In this document: positions 1 through 7,101 of the stretch, piece by piece | Layout of the letters: every line of letters begins with the position of its first letter | How positions within the stretch are numbered: the stretch's first letter is position 1 | Assembly: GCA_963618065.1 (NCBI GenBank) | Contig: CAVERH010000051.1 | Span: 1-22,388 of the forward strand | Source: Suilimivivens sp963618065 | GTDB taxonomy: Bacteria > Bacillota > Clostridia > Lachnospirales > Lachnospiraceae | Direction: 5' to 3' | Length of the DNA stretch: 22,388 nt | Program-made: the position numbers and the translations under genes | The notes under the pieces: generated by a model | The model's database searches: none | What the model was told of the DNA's origin: nothing | Seen by the model: the letters and a program-made list of their open reading frames with translations, nothing else

Positions 1-34
1 CAAAGGATTCATAAGTTCCTGCTGAATAATACAT
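1..34 (-). CDS. Start of a probable oleate hydratase (partial, runs off window)
   Basis: Only 11 codons are inside the window, translating as MYYSAGTYESF. An excellent ribosome binding site (TAAGGAGGT, about 7 bases before the ATG) shows this is a real start. The residues resemble the conserved N-terminus of FAD-dependent oleate hydratases, which begin MYYSxGxYExF. Those enzymes add water to the cis-9 double bond of unsaturated fatty acids and give 10-hydroxy fatty acids, a membrane-associated detoxification step known from gut Firmicutes. The gene lies downstream of a TetR gene and is separated from it by a terminator, so it probably has its own promoter. The identification rests on a very short peptide and could be wrong; the existence of a gene start is much surer. 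Confidence 0.55.
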   Translation of the reverse strand, partial: MYYSAGTYESF

Positions 35-94
35 AACAATTACCTCCTTAATAATCTCCTCTTTTAAGCTTTTGTGTCTGTACATTTCCATCTA

Positions 95-119
95 CAGTAA
101 AAGGTTTTTTTCTTTACTG
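95..119. promoter_or_regulatory. Inverted repeat in leader of the left-edge gene (possible operator)
   Basis: Seven-base perfect arms (CAGTAAA at 95-101, TTTACTG at 113-119) are separated by 11 bases. The repeat sits between the putative -10 at 140-145 and the ribosome binding site of the gene starting at 34. Palindromes of this size near a promoter are typical TetR-family operators, and a TetR gene lies just upstream, so repression by that protein is a reasonable guess. It could also be an RNA hairpin in the leader. Confidence 0.3.
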
Positions 120-139
120 CATCTCTTTGTTATGTGCTT

Positions 140-168
140 ATTATAGGTTTGCCCCGAATCTTTTGCTA
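140..168 (-). promoter_or_regulatory. Putative promoter of the left-edge gene
   Basis: A perfect TATAAT -10 is read on the - strand at 140-145. The hexamer 17 bases upstream (163-168, TAGCAA) matches the -35 consensus poorly at 3 of 6, so the promoter may be weak or depend on an activator. It lies after the TetR terminator and about 105 bases before the start at 34. Confidence 0.4.
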
Positions 169-174
169 TAAACA

Positions 175-210
175 TAAAAAGACCCCTGATAAAACTTTTA
201 TCAGAGGTCT
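175..210 (-). terminator. Rho-independent terminator of the RSH-TetR operon
   Basis: Arms at 180-193 and 197-210 form a 14-bp stem with a 3-base loop. The one imperfect pair is G-U on the - strand but an A/C mismatch on the + strand. A T-tract follows on the - strand (175-179), so it serves - strand transcription leaving the TetR gene. Confidence 0.85.
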
Positions 211-267
211 TCACATTGTATAAAATTTTATCAAATCAGCCGTTTTGATGTATTTCCTGAAGGAATG

Positions 268-822
268 TCATATCTTCATCCGCTCAATCGCATGTGTCAC
301 AGAGTCCTTTAAAACCAGTGCAAGCTTGTCCACGATGACTTCCGGATCCTCCTTCATGTCATCCCTTACCCAGTCGAGCATGATTCCGATAAAGCAATAG
401 GAAAAGACTCTTGCCGTAAACTCCTTATCCTCGCTGCGCACCTGCACTCCCTTCGACTTTTCTTCAATAACGCCCATCAGCAGCCCGTCCGTAAGCGGCG
501 TCAGATACTTCTCAACCTGTGCCCGGTCCACACAATGGTACACATTCATAATGAAGGGCTTGTTCTCACGCACCGCATAAAAGATCTGCAGCAGTCCCTC
601 CTGCCAGGTATCATAGGTCTTTTTTTCCTTCAATGCTTTCTGGGCATCCTCAAGGCACGACCATTCCACCAGATCATAAATATCCTTAAAATGATAGTAA
701 AATGTCATGCGGTTGATTCCGCAATCCTCCGCAATATCATTAATTGTAATTTTATTTAACGGCTTTTTCAGCAGTAAATTCTTTAAGGACTGCTCCAATG
801 CTCTCTTGGTTATTTCTGACAT
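268..822 (-). CDS. TetR/AcrR family transcriptional regulator (DhaS-like C-terminal domain)
   Basis: This is a DNA-binding repressor of about 184 residues. The N-terminal part carries a classic TetR helix-turn-helix (about residues 20-55), with the signature ITINDIAEDCGINRMTFYYHF. The rest is an all-helical ligand/dimer domain of the type seen in DhaS-like TetR proteins of Firmicutes. A GTG at 831 is in frame, but the ATG at 822 is preferred because AAAGGTG sits six bases before it. It starts 17 bases after the stop of the alarmone synthetase gene, so the two are one transcript, closed by the terminator at 175-210. The next gene downstream, probably oleate hydratase, is the obvious candidate target; this is inference from position. 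Autoregulation is also likely. The ligand is unknown. Confidence 0.9.
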   Translation of the reverse strand: MSEITKRALEQSLKNLLLKKPLNKITINDIAEDCGINRMTFYYHFKDIYDLVEWSCLEDAQKALKEKKTYDTWQEGLLQIFYAVRENKPFIMNVYHCVDRAQVEKYLTPLTDGLLMGVIEEKSKGVQVRSEDKEFTARVFSYCFIGIMLDWVRDDMKEDPEVIVDKLALVLKDSVTHAIERMKI

Positions 823-839
823 CCCTGTCACCTTTCTTG

Positions 840-1829
840 TTAATCAATCAGATCATTCTGGAACCGTGATAAGTGTTCATACGGCAAAATCAGCCGGCCA
901 CGGAATAAGCCACACCCGTCATTCATAAGGGTGTTGCTCATGGCTGCAAACATATTGACATCCACGTCAGCTAAATCCAGCCTCTGCAAACGCATGCCGC
1001 GCTCGTATGCCTCATCAAAGTAAATGCATTCTCCCTCCGGAATCGCATCCCTTCTGGCACGGGACTCTTCCTGACGCTTTTCATACGCCTGATGATTGGC
1101 AGAACCGATCTCTGCAATATCATCCATTTCCTTCGTACGGAGCTGCATTTCCATATAACATCTTGCGCTGTTATCGTAAAAGGTAATATGAAGGGAACGG
1201 TAATTACCCGAACCTTCTCCTTCAATATAATCCCGGTAATAGGGACGAACCTCATCCAATAATAACGGAGAACGGCTTTCCTTGACTCCTCCGGTCGGTT
1301 CCACGGTAAAGCCCCTCTCCTCCAGGAAACCCGGAAGCACATTCGCAATTTCATAAAGATGCTGGATTTCTTCCTTCTCACGCTCTGACGGATTCTTTAA
1401 ATGACACCGCGGCATCGATACCACAATCCGGTATGCAATCAGATCCCGGAAGCAGTTCAGCTTTTCCTTCAGTTCCAGCATCGAAGGATATTCATGATAC
1501 TTCGTGTAGTAATCGTAAATATATTCCACCACATATCCATTGAACTTCTCTTCCGCACGGATCAGAGACTTGATTCTCCCTTTAAAGGTAAAAGAAAGAT
1601 ACGGATATTCTTTGGCCATATATTTATAAAATTCCCGGATCTTCTGGGACTGTGCCGTCAGGAAGTCATTGTGCTCCAATAATTCCATAATCTGAATCAG
1701 AAAGTTACAATGCGCCAGATCAATTTCGTTATGCGTTTTCTTTGCTTCCTTCCGCAGATCCTCCATGTATTTCTGCAGGATACGCAGAACGGTATCCCCA
1801 GAATACAGATAATCATTCAATGTAATCAT
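840..1829 (-). CDS. RelA/SpoT-domain (p)ppGpp synthetase, single-domain type
   Basis: This 329-residue protein has a RelA/SpoT nucleotidyltransferase domain at about residues 75-255 and no HD hydrolase, TGS or ACT domain. It therefore resembles small alarmone synthetases, which transfer pyrophosphate from ATP to GTP or GDP in the cytoplasm. Conserved residues look intact: the basic motif FKGRIKS (R85, K87) with K95; the metal-binding aspartate in FRDLIAYRIV (D129); the nucleotide-stacking tyrosine in GNYRSLH (Y210); and the second acidic motif MEMQLRT (E227, R231), followed by AEIGSANH (H246). It is longer than RelP/RelQ (about 210-260 residues), with an alpha-helical N-terminal extension of about 70 residues and a 70-residue C-terminal tail of unknown role. 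It is cotranscribed with the TetR gene. It probably has its own promoter at 1904-1933. Synthetase activity is predicted, not shown. Confidence 0.88.
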   Translation of the reverse strand: MITLNDYLYSGDTVLRILQKYMEDLRKEAKKTHNEIDLAHCNFLIQIMELLEHNDFLTAQSQKIREFYKYMAKEYPYLSFTFKGRIKSLIRAEEKFNGYVVEYIYDYYTKYHEYPSMLELKEKLNCFRDLIAYRIVVSMPRCHLKNPSEREKEEIQHLYEIANVLPGFLEERGFTVEPTGGVKESRSPLLLDEVRPYYRDYIEGEGSGNYRSLHITFYDNSARCYMEMQLRTKEMDDIAEIGSANHQAYEKRQEESRARRDAIPEGECIYFDEAYERGMRLQRLDLADVDVNMFAAMSNTLMNDGCGLFRGRLILPYEHLSRFQNDLID

Positions 1830-1903
1830 ATTTCCAATCCCCTGCTTTCGTATAGGATGCTGCTCAAAATCATTTTCTTATTTATTCTATTTTCTCATTA
1901 AGT

Positions 1904-1933
1904 AGCATACTTCAACAATCATTCAAAAGTCAA
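1904..1933 (-). promoter_or_regulatory. Putative promoter of the alarmone synthetase-TetR operon
   Basis: On the - strand a TTGACT -35 (1928-1933) is followed after 18 bases by TATGCT (1904-1909). The start codon is about 75 bases further on. A small inverted repeat, AAGTA-gca-TACTT (1900-1912), covers the -10 and could be a regulator site. The element was judged by eye only. Confidence 0.45.
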
Positions 1934-1950
1934 GAAAAACACCTATGCCC

Positions 1951-1996
1951 CAAAAACCCCACTTCTTTATCTAATGGTGGAAAAGAAGTGGGGTTT
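1951..1996 (-). terminator. Strong terminator of the GH43/ABC sugar operon
   Basis: A perfect 15-bp stem (1954-1968 with 1982-1996) encloses a 13-base loop. It is followed on the - strand by five Ts. It lies about 40 bases after the stop of the sugar-binding protein gene and closes that operon. On the + strand only three Ts follow the stem. Confidence 0.9.
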
Positions 1997-2037
1997 CCTA
2001 TTGTATGATTTACTTATATTCTGACTTCATCCGTAAA

Positions 2038-3429
2038 TTATTGCGCATCTGCAATGTCCTGTACGCCTTGAAGTTCTGTTAAAGGATCTGCTCCGGCAGC
2101 CACATTCTGCATAGCAACCTGAATTGCAGTTTCAATTTCGCTATTGGACAGTTTTCTGCTTCCTGCTGCTCCTGCTACATAGTTATTTACATTATCAATA
2201 GACTGCTGTTGTAATTCTCCGTCAATTGCACCTGTGTATGAAATGTTGTTGGAAACAGGCGATCCCTGTAAGTAATTTACCCAGTACTGCTGTCCTGCTC
2301 CGTTTGAGAGATATTCAATAAACTTCATTGCCGCTTCCTGCTGCTCGCAATCTTTATTCATGCAAATCATAACATCAACACCGGAAGTTGCAAGCTGTGC
2401 GCCACTTTCTGATACGGACGGGAAGGGTTCCATACCAATCACATCTCCCTGATTTCCAATTTCTGTTCCCTGAATTTCAGAGTTTGAAGGAGAGGTAGGT
2501 CCTAAATGCCATGATCCGGTCATGAAAAATACTGCTTTTCTTGCAAAGAAGTACTGGTCTCTGGCATCCGGGTAAGTAGCAACACCTAATGCTCCATCTT
2601 CAAATACGCCATCGGTAAATAACTTTTTCCAGGCATTCATCGTATCTACAAAACACTGATCTGTCCATTCACGTTCTCCAGCCTCTGCCTCATAAACAGC
2701 GCCTTCTTCAAATTCATTTGATGCCTGAATAAACCAGTCGGAATTAATCCAATCATCTGCTGCCCCTGCTGCCACACAGACATATCCTTTTGCCTTGGCT
2801 TTTGCAGCTGCATCTAAAAGTTCTTCATATGTTGTCGGTACTTTTTCAATTCCACATTCATCCATCAAGGTTTTGTTGTACATCAATGTTGTCATACCGG
2901 CAATCAATAACGGCATACCAGCTACGGTTCCATCTTCCGTTGTACACTGTTCTACTGCATTCTGATTAATGTTATCTTTCCACTCGGGCCAGTATGTATC
3001 TGCCGCTTCCTTCATGTCAACCGAAAACTTTGCATACTGTTCCATCATTGATCCCGTTGTCATTCCATAAAGATCCGGTCCCGTTCCGGAAGCCATTGCA
3101 ACCTGAAGCTTTTCAAAAAAATCTTCCTGCTCTGTTCTGATATACTCAATCTTAATACCGGGATTTTCACTTTCAAATCCTGCAATCATTTCCTCTGACT
3201 GATCATTTGTCGGCAGCCATGACCAAAATGTTAATGTTACATCTTCCTCTGATGTTGATGTCTCTGAAGCATCCGTAGTTTCTGTCGTTTCTGTTGTTGT
3301 GGTTTCAACAGTATCTGCTGCTTCCGGCTCCTGATCCGTACTGGCTGTGGTTCCTCCACATCCTGCTATTGTTAAGGTCATTGCCGTTGCCATAACTAAT
3401 GCAAGTAACTTTTTCATTCTTTTTTTCAT
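2038..3429 (-). CDS. Extracellular sugar-binding lipoprotein of an ABC importer
   Basis: This 463-residue family 1 solute-binding protein captures an oligosaccharide outside the cell and hands it to the two permeases encoded upstream. The N-terminus is a lipoprotein signal: KKRMKK, a hydrophobic stretch, then the lipobox TIAGC with the lipid-carrying Cys at residue 24. A Thr/Glu/Ser-rich linker (about residues 25-62) tethers the mature domain to the membrane. The binding domain follows (LTFWSWLPTN, then IKIEYIRTEQEDFFEKLQVAMASGTGPDLYG), typical of sugar-binding proteins. The start is supported by AAGGAGG eight bases upstream. It is the last gene of the operon, 91 bases after the GH43 gene. 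That gap is larger than any other in the operon, so an extra promoter or processing site is possible. The substrate is unknown; GH43 suggests arabinose- or xylose-containing oligosaccharides. Confidence 0.93.
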   Translation of the reverse strand: MKKRMKKLLALVMATAMTLTIAGCGGTTASTDQEPEAADTVETTTTETTETTDASETSTSEEDVTLTFWSWLPTNDQSEEMIAGFESENPGIKIEYIRTEQEDFFEKLQVAMASGTGPDLYGMTTGSMMEQYAKFSVDMKEAADTYWPEWKDNINQNAVEQCTTEDGTVAGMPLLIAGMTTLMYNKTLMDECGIEKVPTTYEELLDAAAKAKAKGYVCVAAGAADDWINSDWFIQASNEFEEGAVYEAEAGEREWTDQCFVDTMNAWKKLFTDGVFEDGALGVATYPDARDQYFFARKAVFFMTGSWHLGPTSPSNSEIQGTEIGNQGDVIGMEPFPSVSESGAQLATSGVDVMICMNKDCEQQEAAMKFIEYLSNGAGQQYWVNYLQGSPVSNNISYTGAIDGELQQQSIDNVNNYVAGAAGSRKLSNSEIETAIQVAMQNVAAGADPLTELQGVQDIADAQ

Positions 3430-3520
3430 CAGCTCTTCCTCCTTGTGCTGTTCGTTCTTTTGATAATTCTATGTTAGTCTTTTTTATGTGCTTAAGGACT
3501 CTACATTTTTTCCAAATAGT

Positions 3521-5341
3521 TCATTTTTTTGTATACTGATAATGTCGGATTCCCGTATGAAATAACCTGATTTTAAAGTCCTGCTCTTCGCTAATTTTAC
3601 ATTCCAAATCAGATATTCGTTTTCCATCTGCCATAAAAGAAAGCGTCTCACCATCTGCAAAACAATATAAAGAATATGGTTTTAATGCATTTTCCACAAG
3701 TTGATATTCCTTATCATTCCAGAAAATACTAAGACCATTCTTCTGTCCGGATGGCACTAACTGAAATTCTTCTGTGAAAAATGGATCCTGTTCTTTCTTA
3801 CTCAGCAGCAGCACTTCCCTTTGTCCAGAAAGCAGTCTATCTTCTTTAATCTCTGCAATCGTCTTAGAGTCATAATTGCCTGTAAGATAACGAAGCTGAT
3901 TTCCATGTAAGCTCATTGTATTTTTTAGTTCAAAGCTATGAATCGTCACATTGGAAAAGTAAGTTATGATACCTATTTTACTCTTATCATAAAAAATATC
4001 ATTATGTAAAACTCCATTCAAACTTTGCCGCTGATTTATGATAATCTCAAAATCCTTACCAATCCGTCTGACAGAAATCATATAAGGCTTAGTGTAGTCA
4101 AATTCTTTGCTTAACCTTACTTCACTTAACACTTCTTCTACATAATTGGAACATTCCAGCAGCTTTACCGATGCTCTTCCGCTATTAAACTCCAGTCTTA
4201 CATGATTTTCCTTATTTAGCCAACATAGATATATGGAATAACGGCATCCTGTATGACAATTTGAGGCTGAAATCCAGAACTCTGAATAGTAATATTTTTC
4301 AGTTTCTCCTAACCAGACCTCTGTCGCATTCTGCAAATCCACCACCCGAAGATCAGCCCTTTGGGGCGCTGTTCTCTGCTCTTGTGAAGGGCCTTCGCAA
4401 ATCATCTGTTCCCCATTAAAGTATAATGGATCAATCCGCATTTCACGCTGCTCCATACCCTCTATCAGCTTTTCTTCCGCTTTTCTTCCATGATATACGA
4501 TCCAGTCATCTACCATATTGGGTGCTTTAACAATTGTATTATGTCCCGTTCCCTCTACTTTCTCATTCTTCCGAAGCAAAGGATACCACTTGTCACTGGA
4601 AGGATACTTTTCCCATCGCATGTCTTCCAAACGCTGTTTTTTTAATGCAACAGCCGTTCCGACAAAATAATCCACATTCACATAAGCATTTGCTGAATAG
4701 GTCAGGTAGCTATAAGCACCATGTTCAACTGTAGCTGCTCCCTCTATTGTGTACCAATCCCTTCCATCCCCAAAACGATTCTGCATAAAAATCTCCTGTT
4801 TCAGGCTTGGAAGCAATACCGGAACAGGATTTTCACTGAATTCTTCCGGTGAATCCATCTTATCAAGCATAATTACTGTTCCTGCAATTTCACTTTGATT
4901 GCCAATCCAATCATTTACCGAATAAAACATATATAATTCCTGATTCCATATAACCGGATGTGAATCAATTGAGAATTTACGGAAAAAGGTCTTCTTATAA
5001 ATAAATGGTCCAACCGGTGTATCACTGACCGCCAACTTAAGCCATTCCTGATGCACATCATTCTCTTCTTTTAAGTGATTGGAATAATACATATAGAATG
5101 TTCCATTCCAATACAATACCGAAGGAGCCCAATAGTCCCTGTATGCATCCTCCTTTAAGGCGTATCCGTGGTCTTCCCAGTACACAAGATTTTCTGAACA
5201 GCTTACTTTAACGCCATACTCATCTGTTGCATAGCAATAATATTTACCACACCATTTAATGACATACGGATCCGGATTGGTGTGCCTGTGCCCATCTGTG
5301 AAGGGCACAGGATTACAATAATATTCTTCTCTTCTTTCCAT
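3521..5341 (-). CDS. Glycoside hydrolase family 43 enzyme, cytoplasmic
   Basis: This 606-residue enzyme matches GH43 five-bladed beta-propeller glycosidases, which are mostly arabinofuranosidases and xylosidases. The catalytic triad is visible: general base Asp24 in NPDPYVI, pKa-tuning Asp126 in SIDSHPVIW, and general acid Glu200 in YTIEGAATV. The propeller fills about residues 1-320. The rest (about 330-500) looks like a concanavalin-like beta-sandwich, with a further C-terminal segment of about 100 residues. There is no signal peptide, so it should act in the cytoplasm on sugars already imported by the neighbouring transporter. It starts 7 bases after the permease stop, with AAAGGA overlapping that stop, so it is cotranscribed and probably coupled. 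Exact specificity cannot be read from the sequence. Confidence 0.92.
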   Translation of the reverse strand: MERREEYYCNPVPFTDGHRHTNPDPYVIKWCGKYYCYATDEYGVKVSCSENLVYWEDHGYALKEDAYRDYWAPSVLYWNGTFYMYYSNHLKEENDVHQEWLKLAVSDTPVGPFIYKKTFFRKFSIDSHPVIWNQELYMFYSVNDWIGNQSEIAGTVIMLDKMDSPEEFSENPVPVLLPSLKQEIFMQNRFGDGRDWYTIEGAATVEHGAYSYLTYSANAYVNVDYFVGTAVALKKQRLEDMRWEKYPSSDKWYPLLRKNEKVEGTGHNTIVKAPNMVDDWIVYHGRKAEEKLIEGMEQREMRIDPLYFNGEQMICEGPSQEQRTAPQRADLRVVDLQNATEVWLGETEKYYYSEFWISASNCHTGCRYSIYLCWLNKENHVRLEFNSGRASVKLLECSNYVEEVLSEVRLSKEFDYTKPYMISVRRIGKDFEIIINQRQSLNGVLHNDIFYDKSKIGIITYFSNVTIHSFELKNTMSLHGNQLRYLTGNYDSKTIAEIKEDRLLSGQREVLLLSKKEQDPFFTEEFQLVPSGQKNGLSIFWNDKEYQLVENALKPYSLYCFADGETLSFMADGKRISDLECKISEEQDFKIRLFHTGIRHYQYTKK

Positions 5342-5348
5342 ATCCCTG

Positions 5349-6149
5349 TTATCCTTTCACCGCGCCTGCAGTAATTCCCGCAACCAAAAACTTCTGACTG
5401 GCCAGATATACCAATATAGATGGAAGTGCCAGTAAAATCATAACCGCATAGATTCTCGCCACATCCACAGGGCTTTGATAGGTACTTGACATAAAATATT
5501 GTGCGGCCAGTGTGACCGGATAATTTTCTTCACTTCTCATTACCAACAGTGGAACAAGATAATCATTCCATGAATAAATAAAGGTCAGAACCAGAACATT
5601 AGCGATCATAGGCACACTAAGAGGTACCATAAATTTTCTCCATATACAAAAGGAATTGGCTCCATCAATTCTTGCGCTTTCAATCAATTCATCCGGAATC
5701 GTATCAAAATAATTTTTAATCATCAGCAGCATCATAGGTGCATTAAATGCAACAAGCGGCAAAATCACTCCAAAATGTTTGTCGATAAGTCCTAAATTTT
5801 TAATCGTTGAAAACAATGGGCTGGTAACTGCTGCCACCGGAACAGCAAGACATGCAAGAATCGCTCCGTAAATCATCTTACCTCCCGGAAAATGCATCTT
5901 AGAAAATGCAAATGCCGCCAGTGCTGTAATGACTGTTACGGTTACCGAAGTTGTGATTCCAATGAACATACTGTTAAAAATCACACGGAAATAACTGATT
6001 TTCTCATAGGTTAATACATACTGATAGTTTCCCAATCCGTTAATGGTAAAAGATTTGGTAACCGCAATAATCAATGGTAAAATCCATATTGCTGCAAAAA
6101 AGATAAGAATCAGATATGTTCCTACGGTACTTCTAATACGCTTCTTCAT
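5349..6149 (-). CDS. Sugar ABC transporter permease, MalG type
   Basis: This 266-residue membrane protein has about six transmembrane segments. It carries the ABC permease EAA-loop region (ELIESARIDGANSFCIWRKFMVPLSVP), the cytoplasmic dock for the ATPase. It is the second half of the import channel, with the MalF-type permease encoded just upstream. The two genes are 5 bases apart, and the ribosome binding site (AAAGGAGG) overlaps the end of the preceding gene. The operon has no ATPase gene. Firmicutes commonly use one shared MsmX-type ATPase for such CUT1 importers, so that is assumed here. Confidence 0.94.
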   Translation of the reverse strand: MKKRIRSTVGTYLILIFFAAIWILPLIIAVTKSFTINGLGNYQYVLTYEKISYFRVIFNSMFIGITTSVTVTVITALAAFAFSKMHFPGGKMIYGAILACLAVPVAAVTSPLFSTIKNLGLIDKHFGVILPLVAFNAPMMLLMIKNYFDTIPDELIESARIDGANSFCIWRKFMVPLSVPMIANVLVLTFIYSWNDYLVPLLVMRSEENYPVTLAAQYFMSSTYQSPVDVARIYAVMILLALPSILVYLASQKFLVAGITAGAVKG

Positions 6150-6154
6150 GGTCT

Positions 6155-7030
6155 CTAGTCCTCCTTTCCAAGCTTAATCTGTAAAAATGACATAATCATT
6201 GCAATAATGAGAATGGAAACACCAATGGATGCTGCCCCTCCGGCATTAAAATCTTTAAATGCTTTTTCATACAGATATGTGTTCATAACCGTTGTTGACC
6301 GCCCTGGTCCACCACCTGTTAACAGCTTTACAATGTCAAATGTTTTTAACGATCCCACAATTCCAAGTATAATCAACACATTTGTTGTACCCTTCAGCAT
6401 CGGCAGTGTTACTGCAAATGTTGTCTTCCAAAAACCTGCTCCATCAATCTTTGCAGCCTCATAAACATCATCCGGAAGACTCATCAAACCTGCATAATAA
6501 GTAATCATCGAAAATCCCATCCATTGAAATATATTCACAATAATTACAGAAAGCAGAGCTATCTTAGGATCTCCCAGCCAGTTCAATGCAAGACCATTCA
6601 GATGTATAGCCCGGAAAAACTGATTCAGTGCTCCATTTGTCGGGTCCATAATAATTCGGAAGATAGCCGTTATAATGGATGTTGCCATTGCTATGGGCAT
6701 AAAATAAACAGCCTTAAATACATTGGATCCCCATAGCTTTTTCTTCAGGAGAACGGCCAGTATAAATCCTACAAACGCCTGTACAAAAACCGTCCCCGCA
6801 AAAAAGATCAGATTATTTACCACTGAAGTCCAGAATACCTTGTCTTTTAACATTTTTAAGTAATTCTTCATTCCTACCCAGTGGAACGCATCGGTCATTC
6901 CATCCCAATCCGTAAAGCTTACCACAACCGTCTCAATGATGCAGAAATACACCAAGGCAAAAGACAGCACCATCATTGGTAAAATATAAAGATAGGCTGT
7001 CCATGCTTTTTTCTTTCCTAAATGATTCAT
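6155..7030 (-). CDS. Sugar ABC transporter permease, MalF/UgpA type
   Basis: This multi-pass membrane protein of about 291 residues is the first permease of a CUT1 sugar importer. It has the EAA loop (LPDDVYEAAKIDGAGFWKTTFAVTLPML) and about six transmembrane segments, starting with AYLYILPMMVLSFALVYF. An in-frame ATG at 7087 would add 19 residues, but the ATG at 7030 is chosen because GGAGGTGAT (7035-7043) sits four bases upstream. The protein then begins MNHLGKKKAWTAY, a normal N-terminus for this family. It lies about 70 bases after the response regulator gene. An inverted repeat (7044-7065) lies just before the ribosome binding site. It pairs with the MalG-type permease encoded next. Confidence 0.93.
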   Translation of the reverse strand: MNHLGKKKAWTAYLYILPMMVLSFALVYFCIIETVVVSFTDWDGMTDAFHWVGMKNYLKMLKDKVFWTSVVNNLIFFAGTVFVQAFVGFILAVLLKKKLWGSNVFKAVYFMPIAMATSIITAIFRIIMDPTNGALNQFFRAIHLNGLALNWLGDPKIALLSVIIVNIFQWMGFSMITYYAGLMSLPDDVYEAAKIDGAGFWKTTFAVTLPMLKGTTNVLIILGIVGSLKTFDIVKLLTGGGPGRSTTVMNTYLYEKAFKDFNAGGAASIGVSILIIAMIMSFLQIKLGKED

Positions 7031-7043
7031 CACGATCACCTCC

Positions 7044-7065
7044 ATGATTCTATTATAGAAATCAT
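7044..7065. repeat. Inverted repeat just before the permease ribosome binding site
   Basis: Ten-base arms (7044-7053 and 7055-7065, with one extra base in the second) pair with almost no loop. A TATAAT lies in the centre on the - strand, but without a credible -35. It could be a processing or stability hairpin between the regulatory genes and the transport genes, a weak internal promoter, or an operator. Confidence 0.35.
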
Positions 7066-7101
7066 AAAAATAAAAAAGATGATACATTTTTGGAATTTAC
7101 T

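Noticed and set aside
971..1381. - strand open frame of 136 codons inside the alarmone synthetase gene
   Set aside because: It is another frame of the same strand within a gene whose catalytic motifs are intact.
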